Source: JALRAP01 sp046340555 (GTDB lineage Bacteria > Bacteroidota > Bacteroidia > AKYH767-A > OLB10). From it: a stretch of 18,327 nucleotides of DNA. The notes under the pieces were generated by a model. That model was not told the DNA's origin, ran no database searches, and saw only the letters and a list, made by a program, of their open reading frames with translations. How positions within the stretch are numbered: position 1 is the stretch's first letter; the number at the start of each line of letters is the position of its first letter. The translations under genes were made by a program, and so were the position numbers. Positions 9,101 to 16,468 of this stretch are shown here, piece after piece. The DNA is taken from NCBI GenBank assembly GCA_046340555.1, contig JBKDSL010000071.1:1-18327 (forward strand), written 5' to 3'.

Positions 9101-9353
9101 AGACACGGGCATTGGAATTCCCGAAAAAATACTCACCAAAATCAATGCGATAAAACAACAGACTGTAGCAGGAGAGTTCGATGCCGATGATCCTGATACC
9201 GGAAATCAGCTGGGCTATTTCATCATATTCGACTTTGCTCGATTAATTGGAGGCAGTGTTGAAATCAACAGCGAAGTTGGTAAAGGGACGGTTGTTAAAG
9301 TGTTTTTACCCCCCACCACCACCACCGAAAAATCAGCTGAATTGAGAAAGTGA
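6153..9353 (+). CDS. Propeller/Y_Y_Y sensor histidine kinase
   Basis: A 1066-aa transmembrane sensor kinase of the two-component-regulator-propeller type. The only suitable start is GTG at 6153, overlapping the regulator's stop. A hydrophobic stretch (about 16-36) ending 'VQAQ' is the signal peptide, cleaved near residue 42. The periplasmic part is a beta-propeller with repeats such as 'LPQNSVKSMVLDSERFLWMA', 'GLVRFDG' and 'DNGFLWISTNTGL', about 45-640. A Y_Y_Y-type Ig domain follows (about 648-748, 'VEYRIKGYINEW'). One membrane helix (about 756-775) and a coiled coil lead to HisKA with H836 ('ISHDIITP') and a HATPase domain: N box N956, G1 'DTGIGIP' (D984). The G2 box is degenerate (G1017-NQL-G1021 instead of GxGLGL). 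Unlike hybrid two-component systems it carries no receiver or AraC domain; the output is the separate NarL regulator upstream. The ligand is unknown; similar sensor domains often respond to glycans. Confidence 0.92.
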   Translation: MNGAAHVCFFKTPVRLFIGFLLKLSNIIFLLWFLPLNKVQAQEWQDFHITHYNSTNGLPQNSVKSMVLDSERFLWMATETGLVRFDGHDFDLFTTKNVKGLSNDRMFRIYTTVNGEFYADDIDGNIIKFSQKEVKAVYKVQKAGLGGYWLKGGVPNLNFLVSSDKESIAGVNKSDLTKSILVMPVDSDRYLMLFHNWIGVYSKKSNSISKRLQTPGFVPESGFMQDGSVFFFDEAGNCMQLDRKNLQLLKVPTSGFAGKSIDRENILWNYLNNQAFLKDGSKLYRISQKTNGNGVELIPITDQLPKSVIVTEVIYDEKSGSLFVATTTKGLFIFRKKSMKTFLIADSNNVHANCFYAQFEIDSNNVYGGWDYEFSKDGPKPSRHKLGLQLSLFYFCHKNNENKVIYPLNSVLVSHNLNTYEKTIVDTSKQTYHAFYEEADSLWVASDFGLSYIKNQKSQFAAQLNLKGFSQRTTTINRVEKDDLWIGHCEGITKYNSKTNSISYISEMKGKCVRVIEKIKNVFLIGTYGQGWYVYADGKFHQMPIDIHHKLEKAHSFMLDDNGFLWISTNTGLINVSFEDVTNYIKDKSKTPYYYSYDTEDGIVNTEFNGGCTPTHIRLKNGYVSYPTMEGLVWFKPEDVLRDIPNEKFFIDRVLIDGEEVVCADELTISNQSDEVQIFFSIPYWGLKENLQVEYRIKGYINEWRITEGKGRWIDFANIPHGKYTLEFRNKISGSPKEAIQLSIPLIVKPAFYETTYFLIGSVIAGALVLFSLMKLNSVRILKRNEMLENQVNERTREIQNTNSTLNNTIRNLREKEYKLRESIRIKDKLISIISHDIITPIKFLSIVSKMSSKTSNENPEGVNESLDNMKYIGAAAEKIYNNAANILNWMKLQNELITVHPENIGLCDFVDEVLEPFVDVIDQKSIELVNNIPEEDIIVSDTNILKIILQNLISNATKHTKTGTIEISSSLDANEVTTIQVKDTGIGIPEKILTKINAIKQQTVAGEFDADDPDTGNQLGYFIIFDFARLIGGSVEINSEVGKGTVVKVFLPPTTTTEKSAELRK

Positions 9354-9381
9354 AACTGATGCATTATCAGAAGAAGTAACA

Positions 9382-9412
9382 GTGGCAGTAGGCGGTGGCA
9401 GTAGGCGGTGGC
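9382..9412. repeat. 13-bp direct tandem repeat, about 2.4 copies
   Basis: The unit GTGGCAGTAGGCG occurs at 9382-9394 and 9395-9407 without a mismatch, followed by a partial third copy GTGGC (9408-9412). It lies in the 98-nt spacer between the convergent sensor kinase and TonB receptor genes. It is clearly GC-richer than its surroundings. No convincing intrinsic terminator was found in this spacer; only a short palindrome GCTATAGC at 9418-9425. Confidence 0.85.
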
Positions 9413-9451
9413 GCGAGGCTATAGCTTAAAATACTTTTACAAGCACACTTT

Positions 9452-11839
9452 TCATTTATGTTTCCAAATCAACTGGAGGCAAACCGTTCCTGGCGATTCT
9501 ATCTTCATAGGTCGTAGTGAGTACTCTAAGTTGGCTACATTATTGGCCACAACATTGAAACTCCAAGTAGTGCTCATTACGTAACCAAACCTTAGGTCCC
9601 AAATGATGGTTCCATTGGGATGCTCTTCGCGATATTTAATGACACCATCGGGATAATTGGAGTTCGATTGCATATCAAAATCATAGAATGCCTTGTCAAT
9701 ATTTTCCATGAAAGAATAATACCTGCAACCGATACCAATCGCCAACGCTTTGTACCGAAATTCAACATCCATCTTGGCAAGATGACGGAAGCGATATTTC
9801 AATTGAAGGTTTGAAGTATCCGTACTGGTGTTCAAATAGGTTAGCTCTTCGGCAACAAATCCATCTTCAGGCTCCGTAACACCAATAATTTCTTGAGGCT
9901 GCCTTGTTTGTGGATCAATCATAGTCCATGAACCAAAAACAGTCGCCTCCAGTTCTCTCCAAATCTTACCGCCCGACATGAATGTTATTTCCAATCCCTT
10001 TATTTGAGTATTGCCGGTATTCACAAATTTGAATCCACTTGCACCTGGTTTCCAAGCAGCAAAAATGTATTCGATGGTATTGTAATACTGCTGTTGGAAT
10101 GCAGCGAAATCAACATATCCCAACCACTTACCTAGCTTGAAACCTTGCCTGGCTCCTATTTCGACAGCTTTGCTTGACTCGGGATCCACATCAGGATTGG
10201 GAAACACCGTAAGACCACCAGCAGAGGTGTTGATGAACTTTTCGGTGATGGTTGGATAACGATAGCCTTGGCCGTACGAAGCTCGCAGATTGGTCCCCTT
10301 GAATGGCTCATAATTCAAACCTCCTCTGAAAACAGGTTTCAAGTCGGCTTCCTCATCGTTGATTTTATAGTACTCCATTCTCCCTCCTGCTTGCACAATC
10401 AATTTATCAAAAAACTTACGATCTACTTGTAAGTATATCGCCCTGTTTCTAGATTGGTTTTGAGGTGAACCTCCAGAAGCATATAGCGCCGCACGAGAGT
10501 CGGTTTGCATGGCGAAAAATCCAGACGTGAAGTTAACTCCGCTATTCGCGAACATACCCGTAGCATTGGCATCCATCATGGAAGTCAGAGCTTGATTAGC
10601 TTGACCATTTGAGTTATTGTTATCAGTGTAATAAAACCGCGAACGCACCTGGTATTTGATGCCACTACCGCTAACATAGGATGCCGATGGATCCACATAA
10701 AACATCAAAAAATCATTGGTAGTAATGGAGCCTGGATAAGCCCGATAAATGCGATTTTCTCCATCGCCCCAAACCAATGAGAAGTTATTATGACCTGCCA
10801 TTGCATTTCCACTAAGACCGAACATGAATCGCTTCAACTTTTTCGTGTAGCTGAAATTCAACCGAGCTGTTCGTTCAGCCACATCATTATTGTCCAAAGT
10901 ATCGGCTGCAAATGGCAGACTGGGATCTGGAACATAAGGACCAATATACCCATGATCATAATTCACCATGCCACCCATCAAAAAGCTATCGCTTCCTTTC
11001 ACACCACCATGAAAAAATGACAATCCTGCAAATGGCGCAAAAGCACCACTCCACCATTTAGCACTTCGATTTTGCGGAGTCCTGTAGGAGCCTAAAAAAC
11101 TACGCACTGTTGTTCGAATAGAATCCTCCGGAATTTTAGTCAAAAAGTTAATGGTACCGCTTAGCGCTGATGAACCATAAAGTACGGATGACGCTCCTTG
11201 TAACACTTCCACCCTGCCGATGCTTTCGGTAGGAATGAATGACCATTCCGTTCGCCCGGCATCTCCCGTCAACAACGGAAGGCCATCCACAATAGTGGCT
11301 ACTCTACTACCTACACCAAAACTGAATCCGCTACCTCCTCTGATTTGTGGTTCCTCATCCAAAACGGTAAGTCCAGGAACCAACTCCATGGCAGCTTTGA
11401 TATTAACTGTATTGCGATTTTCCAATTGCTTCGCAGACAAAGTTTGCATGGAGACCGTTGACTCGCGAACAGGCTGGCCATATCGTGTAGCTGAAACCAC
11501 AACCGCATCCATGTCCGTGGCATTCACCGAAAGTTTGAACACATGGCTCAACGAAGAACCCTGAGTAATCCTTTCCACAAAAAACGTATCGCTTGACATT
11601 CCTAAATAGGATGCCACAACCATTTTCACATCTGGTTGAATGGTAATGGAAAAAGTGCCATCTGATTTGGATACATCGCCATACTTGCCAGGATAAGCCA
11701 CCACTGATGCCCCAGGCAGTGGCGTCCCACCCGATTTGTCAACCACACTCCCAGACAGTTGGAATTGTTGTGAAAATGCGGTTAATGATGATGCTCCTAG
11801 AAATGATGCTGATAGCAGAGCAACAAAAAGAAAACGCAT
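9452..11839 (-). CDS. TonB-dependent outer-membrane receptor
   Basis: A 795-aa outer-membrane transporter that imports a ligand using TonB/proton-motive force. I chose the ATG at 11839 rather than the first in-frame ATG at 11884. It gives a clean signal peptide (MRFLFVALLSASFLG..., cleaved after 'TAFSQ', about residue 24) and a 4-nt gap from the upstream gene instead of a 41-nt overlap. A carboxypeptidase-like regulatory domain follows (about 26-104, 'GSVVDKSGGTPLPGASV'). The plug (about 110-236) begins 'DAVVVSATRYGQPV' and contains 'PQIRGGSGFSFG', 'TIVDGLPLL' and 'VEVLQGASSVLYGSSALSG'. The rest is a beta-barrel rich in aromatic strands. No SusD gene is adjacent, so it is not a SusC/D glycan pair; length and plug fit classical siderophore, metal or vitamin receptors. 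The substrate is unresolved. It is the second gene of an operon with the T9SS-sorted protein. Confidence 0.93.
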   Translation of the reverse strand: MRFLFVALLSASFLGASSLTAFSQQFQLSGSVVDKSGGTPLPGASVVAYPGKYGDVSKSDGTFSITIQPDVKMVVASYLGMSSDTFFVERITQGSSLSHVFKLSVNATDMDAVVVSATRYGQPVRESTVSMQTLSAKQLENRNTVNIKAAMELVPGLTVLDEEPQIRGGSGFSFGVGSRVATIVDGLPLLTGDAGRTEWSFIPTESIGRVEVLQGASSVLYGSSALSGTINFLTKIPEDSIRTTVRSFLGSYRTPQNRSAKWWSGAFAPFAGLSFFHGGVKGSDSFLMGGMVNYDHGYIGPYVPDPSLPFAADTLDNNDVAERTARLNFSYTKKLKRFMFGLSGNAMAGHNNFSLVWGDGENRIYRAYPGSITTNDFLMFYVDPSASYVSGSGIKYQVRSRFYYTDNNNSNGQANQALTSMMDANATGMFANSGVNFTSGFFAMQTDSRAALYASGGSPQNQSRNRAIYLQVDRKFFDKLIVQAGGRMEYYKINDEEADLKPVFRGGLNYEPFKGTNLRASYGQGYRYPTITEKFINTSAGGLTVFPNPDVDPESSKAVEIGARQGFKLGKWLGYVDFAAFQQQYYNTIEYIFAAWKPGASGFKFVNTGNTQIKGLEITFMSGGKIWRELEATVFGSWTMIDPQTRQPQEIIGVTEPEDGFVAEELTYLNTSTDTSNLQLKYRFRHLAKMDVEFRYKALAIGIGCRYYSFMENIDKAFYDFDMQSNSNYPDGVIKYREEHPNGTIIWDLRFGYVMSTTWSFNVVANNVANLEYSLRPMKIESPGTVCLQLIWKHK

Positions 11840-11843
11840 CAGA

Positions 11844-12722
11844 TTAAAGTTTGATAAACCTAGCAGACCTGAGTTGACCATCATTTGAGCGAAGGGTCAA
11901 TACATAGGCACCTTGGGGCAAACCATAAACTTCCAATTGTTGATCCGCCGAATGCAAATATGATTCTAATAGCACCCTGCATGATACATCCATTACTTGA
12001 CAATGGTATCCTTGGTGATCCACCAAGCGGATGTAATCCGTAACGGGATTTTGAGCAAGTAAAATCTGGCTCGACTGCACAGGAGCATTTAGTGAAGATG
12101 TGGGATTAAACACCAAACTGATATCATCCACAAGCAACGAACTATTCACGACGGGATTAGCGCCATCGCTACTGCTCAAAATCCAATAAGAGCTGGTTGG
12201 AGTGGCAGTAGAAAGATAGGTGATGGGTGCTGAAAACCTAGTGTAGATGGGAATAGCGGAATTGGGTGTGCAATGTTTCACTATGCCAATGGTATCTCCC
12301 AATGCACCTTGCAAAACAAATTGAAAGAAACCTGAATCCGATGCAGAGCCAGGAGTGTATTTATACCATCCTGTGATACTATCCGGACGAAGCGTGTAGG
12401 GAATGCCGCCGGTTACTCCGTATGGAGGGGTTGTAATCAGTGTTGCCGTGCTGGCGATTCCATTTGCCGTAATACCGAAAACAGAACGTGTAGTCAGTTT
12501 CATGGCATAAGTCCCGGAATGAATATCAGCGGCAGCTGTTACCCTTGAGCATGTTAGTATTCCCAGTATGGCCGTTTGTGAATTCAAATTATTCCACCCA
12601 TCGGGGTTGAAATAATTACCTGTTTGAGACCAGTTCTCAAATCCAGGATTTGGTGTTGGGTTTTGGGCGAAGGTTTTTACTGCAACGAAAAGGAGAATCA
12701 ATATCGTAGTAATTAGTTTCAT
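11844..12722 (-). CDS. Secreted protein with T9SS type A sorting domain
   Basis: A 292-aa exported protein. The ATG at 12722 was preferred; a TTG two codons earlier adds only two residues. A Sec signal peptide (MKLITTILILLFVAVKTFAQ) is cleaved near residue 20. The main domain (about 21-206) starts 'PNPGFENW...PDGWNNLNS' and ends 'LLVDDISLVF'. This is a jelly-roll/lectin-like pattern that resembles the PCMD (putative carbohydrate metabolism) family; that family assignment is from memory. The C-terminal about 74 residues ('LLAQNPVTDYIRL...GLPQGAYVLTLRS...ARFIKL') are a type IX secretion sorting domain, so the protein should be carried across the outer membrane and anchored or released. The stop is 4 nt from the TonB receptor start, suggesting that the exported protein captures something the receptor imports. 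The binding partner is not known. Confidence 0.85.
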   Translation of the reverse strand: MKLITTILILLFVAVKTFAQNPTPNPGFENWSQTGNYFNPDGWNNLNSQTAILGILTCSRVTAAADIHSGTYAMKLTTRSVFGITANGIASTATLITTPPYGVTGGIPYTLRPDSITGWYKYTPGSASDSGFFQFVLQGALGDTIGIVKHCTPNSAIPIYTRFSAPITYLSTATPTSSYWILSSSDGANPVVNSSLLVDDISLVFNPTSSLNAPVQSSQILLAQNPVTDYIRLVDHQGYHCQVMDVSCRVLLESYLHSADQQLEVYGLPQGAYVLTLRSNDGQLRSARFIKL

Positions 12723-12739
12723 AGCCAATTGGTTTGAAA

Positions 12740-12770
12740 CAAAGTTAAAAAACTCCAGACATCAACCAAA
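12740..12770 (-). promoter_or_regulatory. Bacteroidetes housekeeping promoter of the T9SS protein-TonB receptor operon
   Basis: On the - strand, TTTG (12770-12767) is followed by exactly 19 bp and TAACTTTG (12747-12740). This is a full match to the Bacteroidetes sigma-ABfr consensus TTTG-N19/21-TAnnTTTG. The ATG is at 12722, so the untranslated leader would be only about 10-17 nt. It lies in the short gap after the atpG terminator, as expected for an independently transcribed operon. Confidence 0.75.
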
Positions 12771-12776
12771 TGGAAT

Positions 12777-12805
12777 AAAAAAAGGGACCATAAAGGTCCC
12801 CTTGG
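12777..12805 (-). terminator. Intrinsic terminator of the ATP synthase operon
   Basis: On the - strand, the arms GGGACC (12800-12795) and GGTCCC (12789-12784) form a 6-bp GC-rich stem around the 5-nt loop TTTAT. A run of seven T residues (12783-12777) follows immediately. It begins about 25 nt after the atpG stop. A T-run also flanks the stem on the + side (12806-12811), with about five bases between, so some bidirectional activity is possible, but no + strand gene ends here. Confidence 0.85.
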
Positions 12806-12825
12806 TTTTTTAGCAGCTACAATTA

Positions 12826-13707
12826 TTAACCGTTCAAGGCTTCTGCACCTGCAACAATCTCTAAGATCTCATTGGTGATGGCTGCTTGACGAGATTTGTT
12901 GTATTGTAGTTTGATCTCTTTAATCAATACACCAGCGTTGTCAGTGGCCTTTCTCATGGCGGTCCTACGGGCACCATGTTCGCTGGCATTGGAGTCAAGC
13001 ACAGCCTTGTATAGTTGGGTTTTAACCGCCTTGGGAATCAAATCGAGGACGATTGCTGACTGACTAGGTTCGAAAATATAATCATTAACAGACTTTGACT
13101 TTTCACTAGCGGATGGTGGCGCAATCGGCAATAGTTGCTCGCATTCTACATATTGAACTGCAGCGTTCTTGAAACGGTTGTAAACCACCATCACCTGATC
13201 ATACTGACCAGCGGTGAATCCATCCATCAACTCTTGGGCAACTGCCGCTACTGTAGCGAAAGAAACGTTGTTGAAGATATCGTTGCGTTGCCCTGCAAAC
13301 ACCTGGGCATTTTTACCGAAAAAATCGCTGGCCTTCTTACCAATGCACAAGACCTTTACATCGCCTTTGGCGCGTTGGATGGGATAGGTATCATTCAACA
13401 AGCGATTCACCGTACGAATTATGTTAGCATTGAATGCACCAGCTAGTCCACGGTTGGAAGTAACGGCTACAATCAAAACCTTATTCACAGGTCGCGCCTT
13501 GGTAAGCGCTCCACTTCCGGATGTATCAACACTGCCTGCGACATTTTCCAGGATTTCACGCAGCTTGGATGCGTAAGGACGCATCTGGGTGATGGCATCC
13601 TGGGCCCTGCGCAACTTGGCAGCCGAAACCATTTTCATGGCTTTGGTGATTTGCTGGGTAGAGTTTACCGAGGTAATCCTTAAACGTACTTCCTTGAGGT
13701 TTGCCAT
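12826..13707 (-). CDS. atpG: F1 ATP synthase gamma subunit
   Basis: A 293-aa rotor stalk subunit that couples Fo rotation to catalysis in the alpha3-beta3 head. The conserved N-terminal coiled-coil helix is clear ('ANLKEVRLRITSVNSTQQITKAMKMVSAAKLRRAQ'-type, positions 2-36), as is the C-terminal helix ('YNKSRQAAITNEILEIVAGAEAL', ending at 292). The central Rossmann-like part contains 'LIVAVTSNRGLAGAFN'. Length is normal for the family (E. coli 287 aa). It is the last gene of the operon, 33 nt after atpA and followed by the terminator. In many bacteria atpD would come next; here transcription ends instead. Confidence 0.98.
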   Translation of the reverse strand: MANLKEVRLRITSVNSTQQITKAMKMVSAAKLRRAQDAITQMRPYASKLREILENVAGSVDTSGSGALTKARPVNKVLIVAVTSNRGLAGAFNANIIRTVNRLLNDTYPIQRAKGDVKVLCIGKKASDFFGKNAQVFAGQRNDIFNNVSFATVAAVAQELMDGFTAGQYDQVMVVYNRFKNAAVQYVECEQLLPIAPPSASEKSKSVNDYIFEPSQSAIVLDLIPKAVKTQLYKAVLDSNASEHGARRTAMRKATDNAGVLIKEIKLQYNKSRQAAITNEILEIVAGAEALNG

Positions 13708-13740
13708 TTCCTGGTATTGTAGGTAGGGTTGGGTACTAGC

Positions 13741-15327
13741 TTATTTTTTGGTTGCGTAACGGCTCACGAGCTCCTTAGCCACACGTTCCAATGTGCCCGT
13801 AATGGTATCATTGAACTCGCCTTTTTTCAATGCTGAAAGAACGTCTTTGTGTTGAGCGTCTAGCACGTTCAAGTAATCGGCTTCAAAAGCCTTCATATCC
13901 CTAACAGGCACATCACGCAACAGACCTTTGGTTCCGCAATATATGATGGCAACCTGCTTCTCTACGGTGAGAGGGGAGTATTGACCTTGCTTAAGGATCT
14001 CAACGTTACGGGAACCTTTGTCGAGTACCGCTTTTGTAGCAGCATCCAAATCTGAACCGAACTTGGAGAAAGCCTCCAACTCACGGAACTGGGCTTGGTC
14101 GAGCTTTAGGGTACCAGCCACTTTCTTCATCGACTTGATTTGGGCGTTACCACCTACACGAGATACGGAGATACCTACGTTGATGGCGGGACGAACACCG
14201 GCGTTGAACAAGTTAGCTTCCAAGAAAATCTGTCCATCAGTGATTGAGATCACGTTGGTAGGAATGTATGCGGATACGTCACCGGCTTGTGTTTCGATGA
14301 TAGGAAGTGCTGTGAGCGATCCTCCACCTTTTACTTTTCCTTTGAGAGACTCTGGCAAGTCATTCATGTTGGATGCAATCGCATCGGAGTCGATAACCTT
14401 TGCAGCACGCTCCAACAAACGGGAGTGTAAGTAAAACACGTCACCAGGATATGCTTCACGTCCGGGAGGACGACGCAACAACAGGGAAACTTCGCGATAA
14501 GCTACTGCCTGTTTGGAAAGATCATCATAAACGATCAAAGCAGGACGACCTGTGTCACGGCAATATTCACCGATGGCAGCTCCAGCCATTGGAGCGAAGA
14601 ACTGCATTGGTGCTGGATCAGAAGCGGTAGCCGATACGATTACGGTGTATGGCATGGCTCCATTCTCTTCTAATGTCTTTACGATGTTGGCTACAGTTGA
14701 ACCTTTTTGACCTACTGCAACGTAGATGCAATAAACGGTTTCGCCGCGCTCATAGAATTCCTTTTGGTTGATGATGGTGTCGATGGCCACGGCTGTTTTA
14801 CCGGTTTGGCGATCCCCGATGATCAACTCACGCTGACCACGGCCGATTGGAATCATGGCGTCGATAGCCTTGATACCGGTTTGAAGCGGCTCCTTAACAG
14901 GCTGACGATATATTACGCCAGGTGCTTTACGCTCGATAGGCATTTCAACGAGTTCACCTTTGATGGGTCCTTTACCATCGATAGGGTTTCCCAAAGTGTC
15001 AACCACACGACCTACCATGCCTTCACCCACGTTGATGGATGCGATTTTGCCGGTACGTTTAACGGTATCACCTTCGCGGATATCATTTGACTGACCCAAC
15101 AACACCGCACCTACGTTGTCTTCTTCGAGGTTCAATACGATGCCCTTGAGGCCGTTTTTGAATTCAATCAATTCACCCGACTGCACCTTGGTGAGACCAT
15201 AGATGCGTGCGATACCATCGCCCACCTGGAGCACGGTTCCCACTTGTTCGAGTTCGGTGTCGGACTTGAAGCCGGCTAGCTGTTGCTTTAGAATTGCCGA
15301 TACTTCGTCTGGTCTTACTTCTGCCAT
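13741..15327 (-). CDS. atpA: F1 ATP synthase alpha subunit
   Basis: A 528-aa non-catalytic nucleotide-binding subunit of the F1 hexamer. The N-terminal beta-barrel ('VLQVGDGIARIYGL', about 32-44) is followed by the Walker A P-loop GDRQTGKT (171-178) and the Walker B strand 'ALIVYDDLS' (263-271). 'SVSRVGGNAQ' supplies the arginine finger R390, equivalent to E. coli alpha R376, that completes the catalytic site on beta. The C-terminal helical bundle is complete, so the subunit should be functional. The start ATG at 15327 leaves a 44-nt gap after atpH. The partner catalytic beta subunit is not encoded in this window. Confidence 0.99.
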   Translation of the reverse strand: MAEVRPDEVSAILKQQLAGFKSDTELEQVGTVLQVGDGIARIYGLTKVQSGELIEFKNGLKGIVLNLEEDNVGAVLLGQSNDIREGDTVKRTGKIASINVGEGMVGRVVDTLGNPIDGKGPIKGELVEMPIERKAPGVIYRQPVKEPLQTGIKAIDAMIPIGRGQRELIIGDRQTGKTAVAIDTIINQKEFYERGETVYCIYVAVGQKGSTVANIVKTLEENGAMPYTVIVSATASDPAPMQFFAPMAGAAIGEYCRDTGRPALIVYDDLSKQAVAYREVSLLLRRPPGREAYPGDVFYLHSRLLERAAKVIDSDAIASNMNDLPESLKGKVKGGGSLTALPIIETQAGDVSAYIPTNVISITDGQIFLEANLFNAGVRPAINVGISVSRVGGNAQIKSMKKVAGTLKLDQAQFRELEAFSKFGSDLDAATKAVLDKGSRNVEILKQGQYSPLTVEKQVAIIYCGTKGLLRDVPVRDMKAFEADYLNVLDAQHKDVLSALKKGEFNDTITGTLERVAKELVSRYATKK

Positions 15328-15371
15328 TGTGATTGGGGTTGAAATGCGGTTACTATAATATTTTGTTCAAA

Positions 15372-15929
15372 TCAATAATCTTTGAGGTACAAGTTACCCT
15401 TGAAATCCTGCTTCAGAGCATGGAGTTTTCTCGATACGGATGTATCGACTTGGCGATCGCCCCAGCGCAAAATGAATCCACCGATGATTGACGGATCAAC
15501 TTTCTCCTTCAGAACAATCTGATCGGAGGAGTTTTTGGAAATGAGCTCCAACATCTGCTTGCGCAACGAATCATCAACAGGAACTGCTGTAGTAAGAGTA
15601 GCTACTTGACGGCCTTTGAATATGTCGTACAACTCCAAAAACGATTGGACGATATCATCAATGTAATATTCGCGCTTCTTACGGGTTATGATCAGAAAAA
15701 ACTCCAAGGTCATCTGCTGCAATTTGCCACCGAATAGTTCCTTAAGTACATTCTCCTTTTTATCGGTGTTAATTACGGGGCTTTTGAAGAATTGCGCAAG
15801 CTCCCTGCTTCCGCGGATGGCAGAATGCACATACAGCATGTCATTGTAAACCTGGTCAACGACATTGCGTTCAACACCCAGGTCGAGCAACGACTTGGCA
15901 TACCTTCTGGCAACTTTAGTTTCAGCCAT
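15372..15929 (-). CDS. atpH: ATP synthase delta subunit (peripheral stalk)
   Basis: A 185-aa delta/OSCP subunit that ties the top of the F1 head to the b-subunit stator. The N-terminal helical domain begins 'KVARRYAKSLLDLGVERN' (5-22), and the C-terminal domain has the family signature 'KVDPSIIGGFILRWGDRQVD', ending with 'SVSRKLHALKQDF'. Length is close to E. coli delta (177 aa). It starts 7 nt after the atpF stop codon, so the two stator proteins are likely translationally linked. Confidence 0.97.
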   Translation of the reverse strand: MAETKVARRYAKSLLDLGVERNVVDQVYNDMLYVHSAIRGSRELAQFFKSPVINTDKKENVLKELFGGKLQQMTLEFFLIITRKKREYYIDDIVQSFLELYDIFKGRQVATLTTAVPVDDSLRKQMLELISKNSSDQIVLKEKVDPSIIGGFILRWGDRQVDTSVSRKLHALKQDFKGNLYLKDY

Positions 15930-15936
15930 GGCGGGA

Positions 15937-16431
15937 TCAGTTCATTTTTACATCCTTCAGCAAATCCTGAACAAGCTGTTTCTGCTTGTCGTCGGTGGAC
16001 AATTGCTGGCGTATTACCTTCTCTGCGATTTCGATAGACAGACTCGCCACCAGGTTTTTCAGTTCGGTGATGGCAGCCATTTTCTCGTTGGTTATCTGCT
16101 CACGTGACAAACGCGTTAAGCGGTCTGCCTCTTCTGTGGCTTTTGAACGTGCTTCATTGATGATGGATTCCTTGGCATCGCGAGCCTCCTTGAGAATCAG
16201 GTCTCGTTGATTGCGGGCTTCAGCCAACAACTTTTCGTTATCTGCTTTCAAGTTAGCCATTTCTTCTTTGGCCTTTTGAGCAGCGTTGAGTGCGTCAGTT
16301 ATGCTTTTTTCACGCTCGTTCAAAGAACCGAGAATGACAGGCCATGCGAATTTTTTCAGCAGAAAAACAATAATGCTGAACGACACCAGCATCCAAAAGA
16401 CGAGGCCGAAGGCGGGTTTGACTAATTCCAT
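15937..16431 (-). CDS. atpF: ATP synthase b subunit (Fo stator)
   Basis: A 164-aa stator subunit. One N-terminal membrane helix (about 7-27, 'AFGLVFWMLVSFSIIVFLL') is followed by the conserved 'KKFAWPVILGSLNEREKSI' hinge and a long, highly charged, alanine-rich helix (about 40-150) that would dimerise along the peripheral stalk. Only one b-type gene is present, consistent with a b2 homodimer rather than the b/b' pair of photosynthetic bacteria. A 93-nt spacer containing a strong stem-loop separates it from atpE. Confidence 0.97.
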   Translation of the reverse strand: MELVKPAFGLVFWMLVSFSIIVFLLKKFAWPVILGSLNEREKSITDALNAAQKAKEEMANLKADNEKLLAEARNQRDLILKEARDAKESIINEARSKATEEADRLTRLSREQITNEKMAAITELKNLVASLSIEIAEKVIRQQLSTDDKQKQLVQDLLKDVKMN

Positions 16432-16468
16432 CTTGGTGAGTATTGAGATTTTTTAATTGACTTTTAAA

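Noticed and set aside
11840..11884. Upstream ATG at 11884 as the TonB receptor start
   Set aside because: It adds 15 residues before the signal peptide and overlaps the upstream gene by 41 nt. The ATG at 11839 gives a normal signal peptide.
9452..12722. SusC/SusD polysaccharide utilisation locus
   Set aside because: There is no SusD-like lipoprotein and no glycoside hydrolase, and the receptor is shorter than typical SusC proteins.
12723..12728. TTG at 12728 as the start of the T9SS-sorted protein
   Set aside because: An ATG two codons later gives a standard signal peptide start.
14018..14434. Antisense 138-aa open frame inside atpA
   Set aside because: It is a shadow of a highly conserved gene on the other strand.
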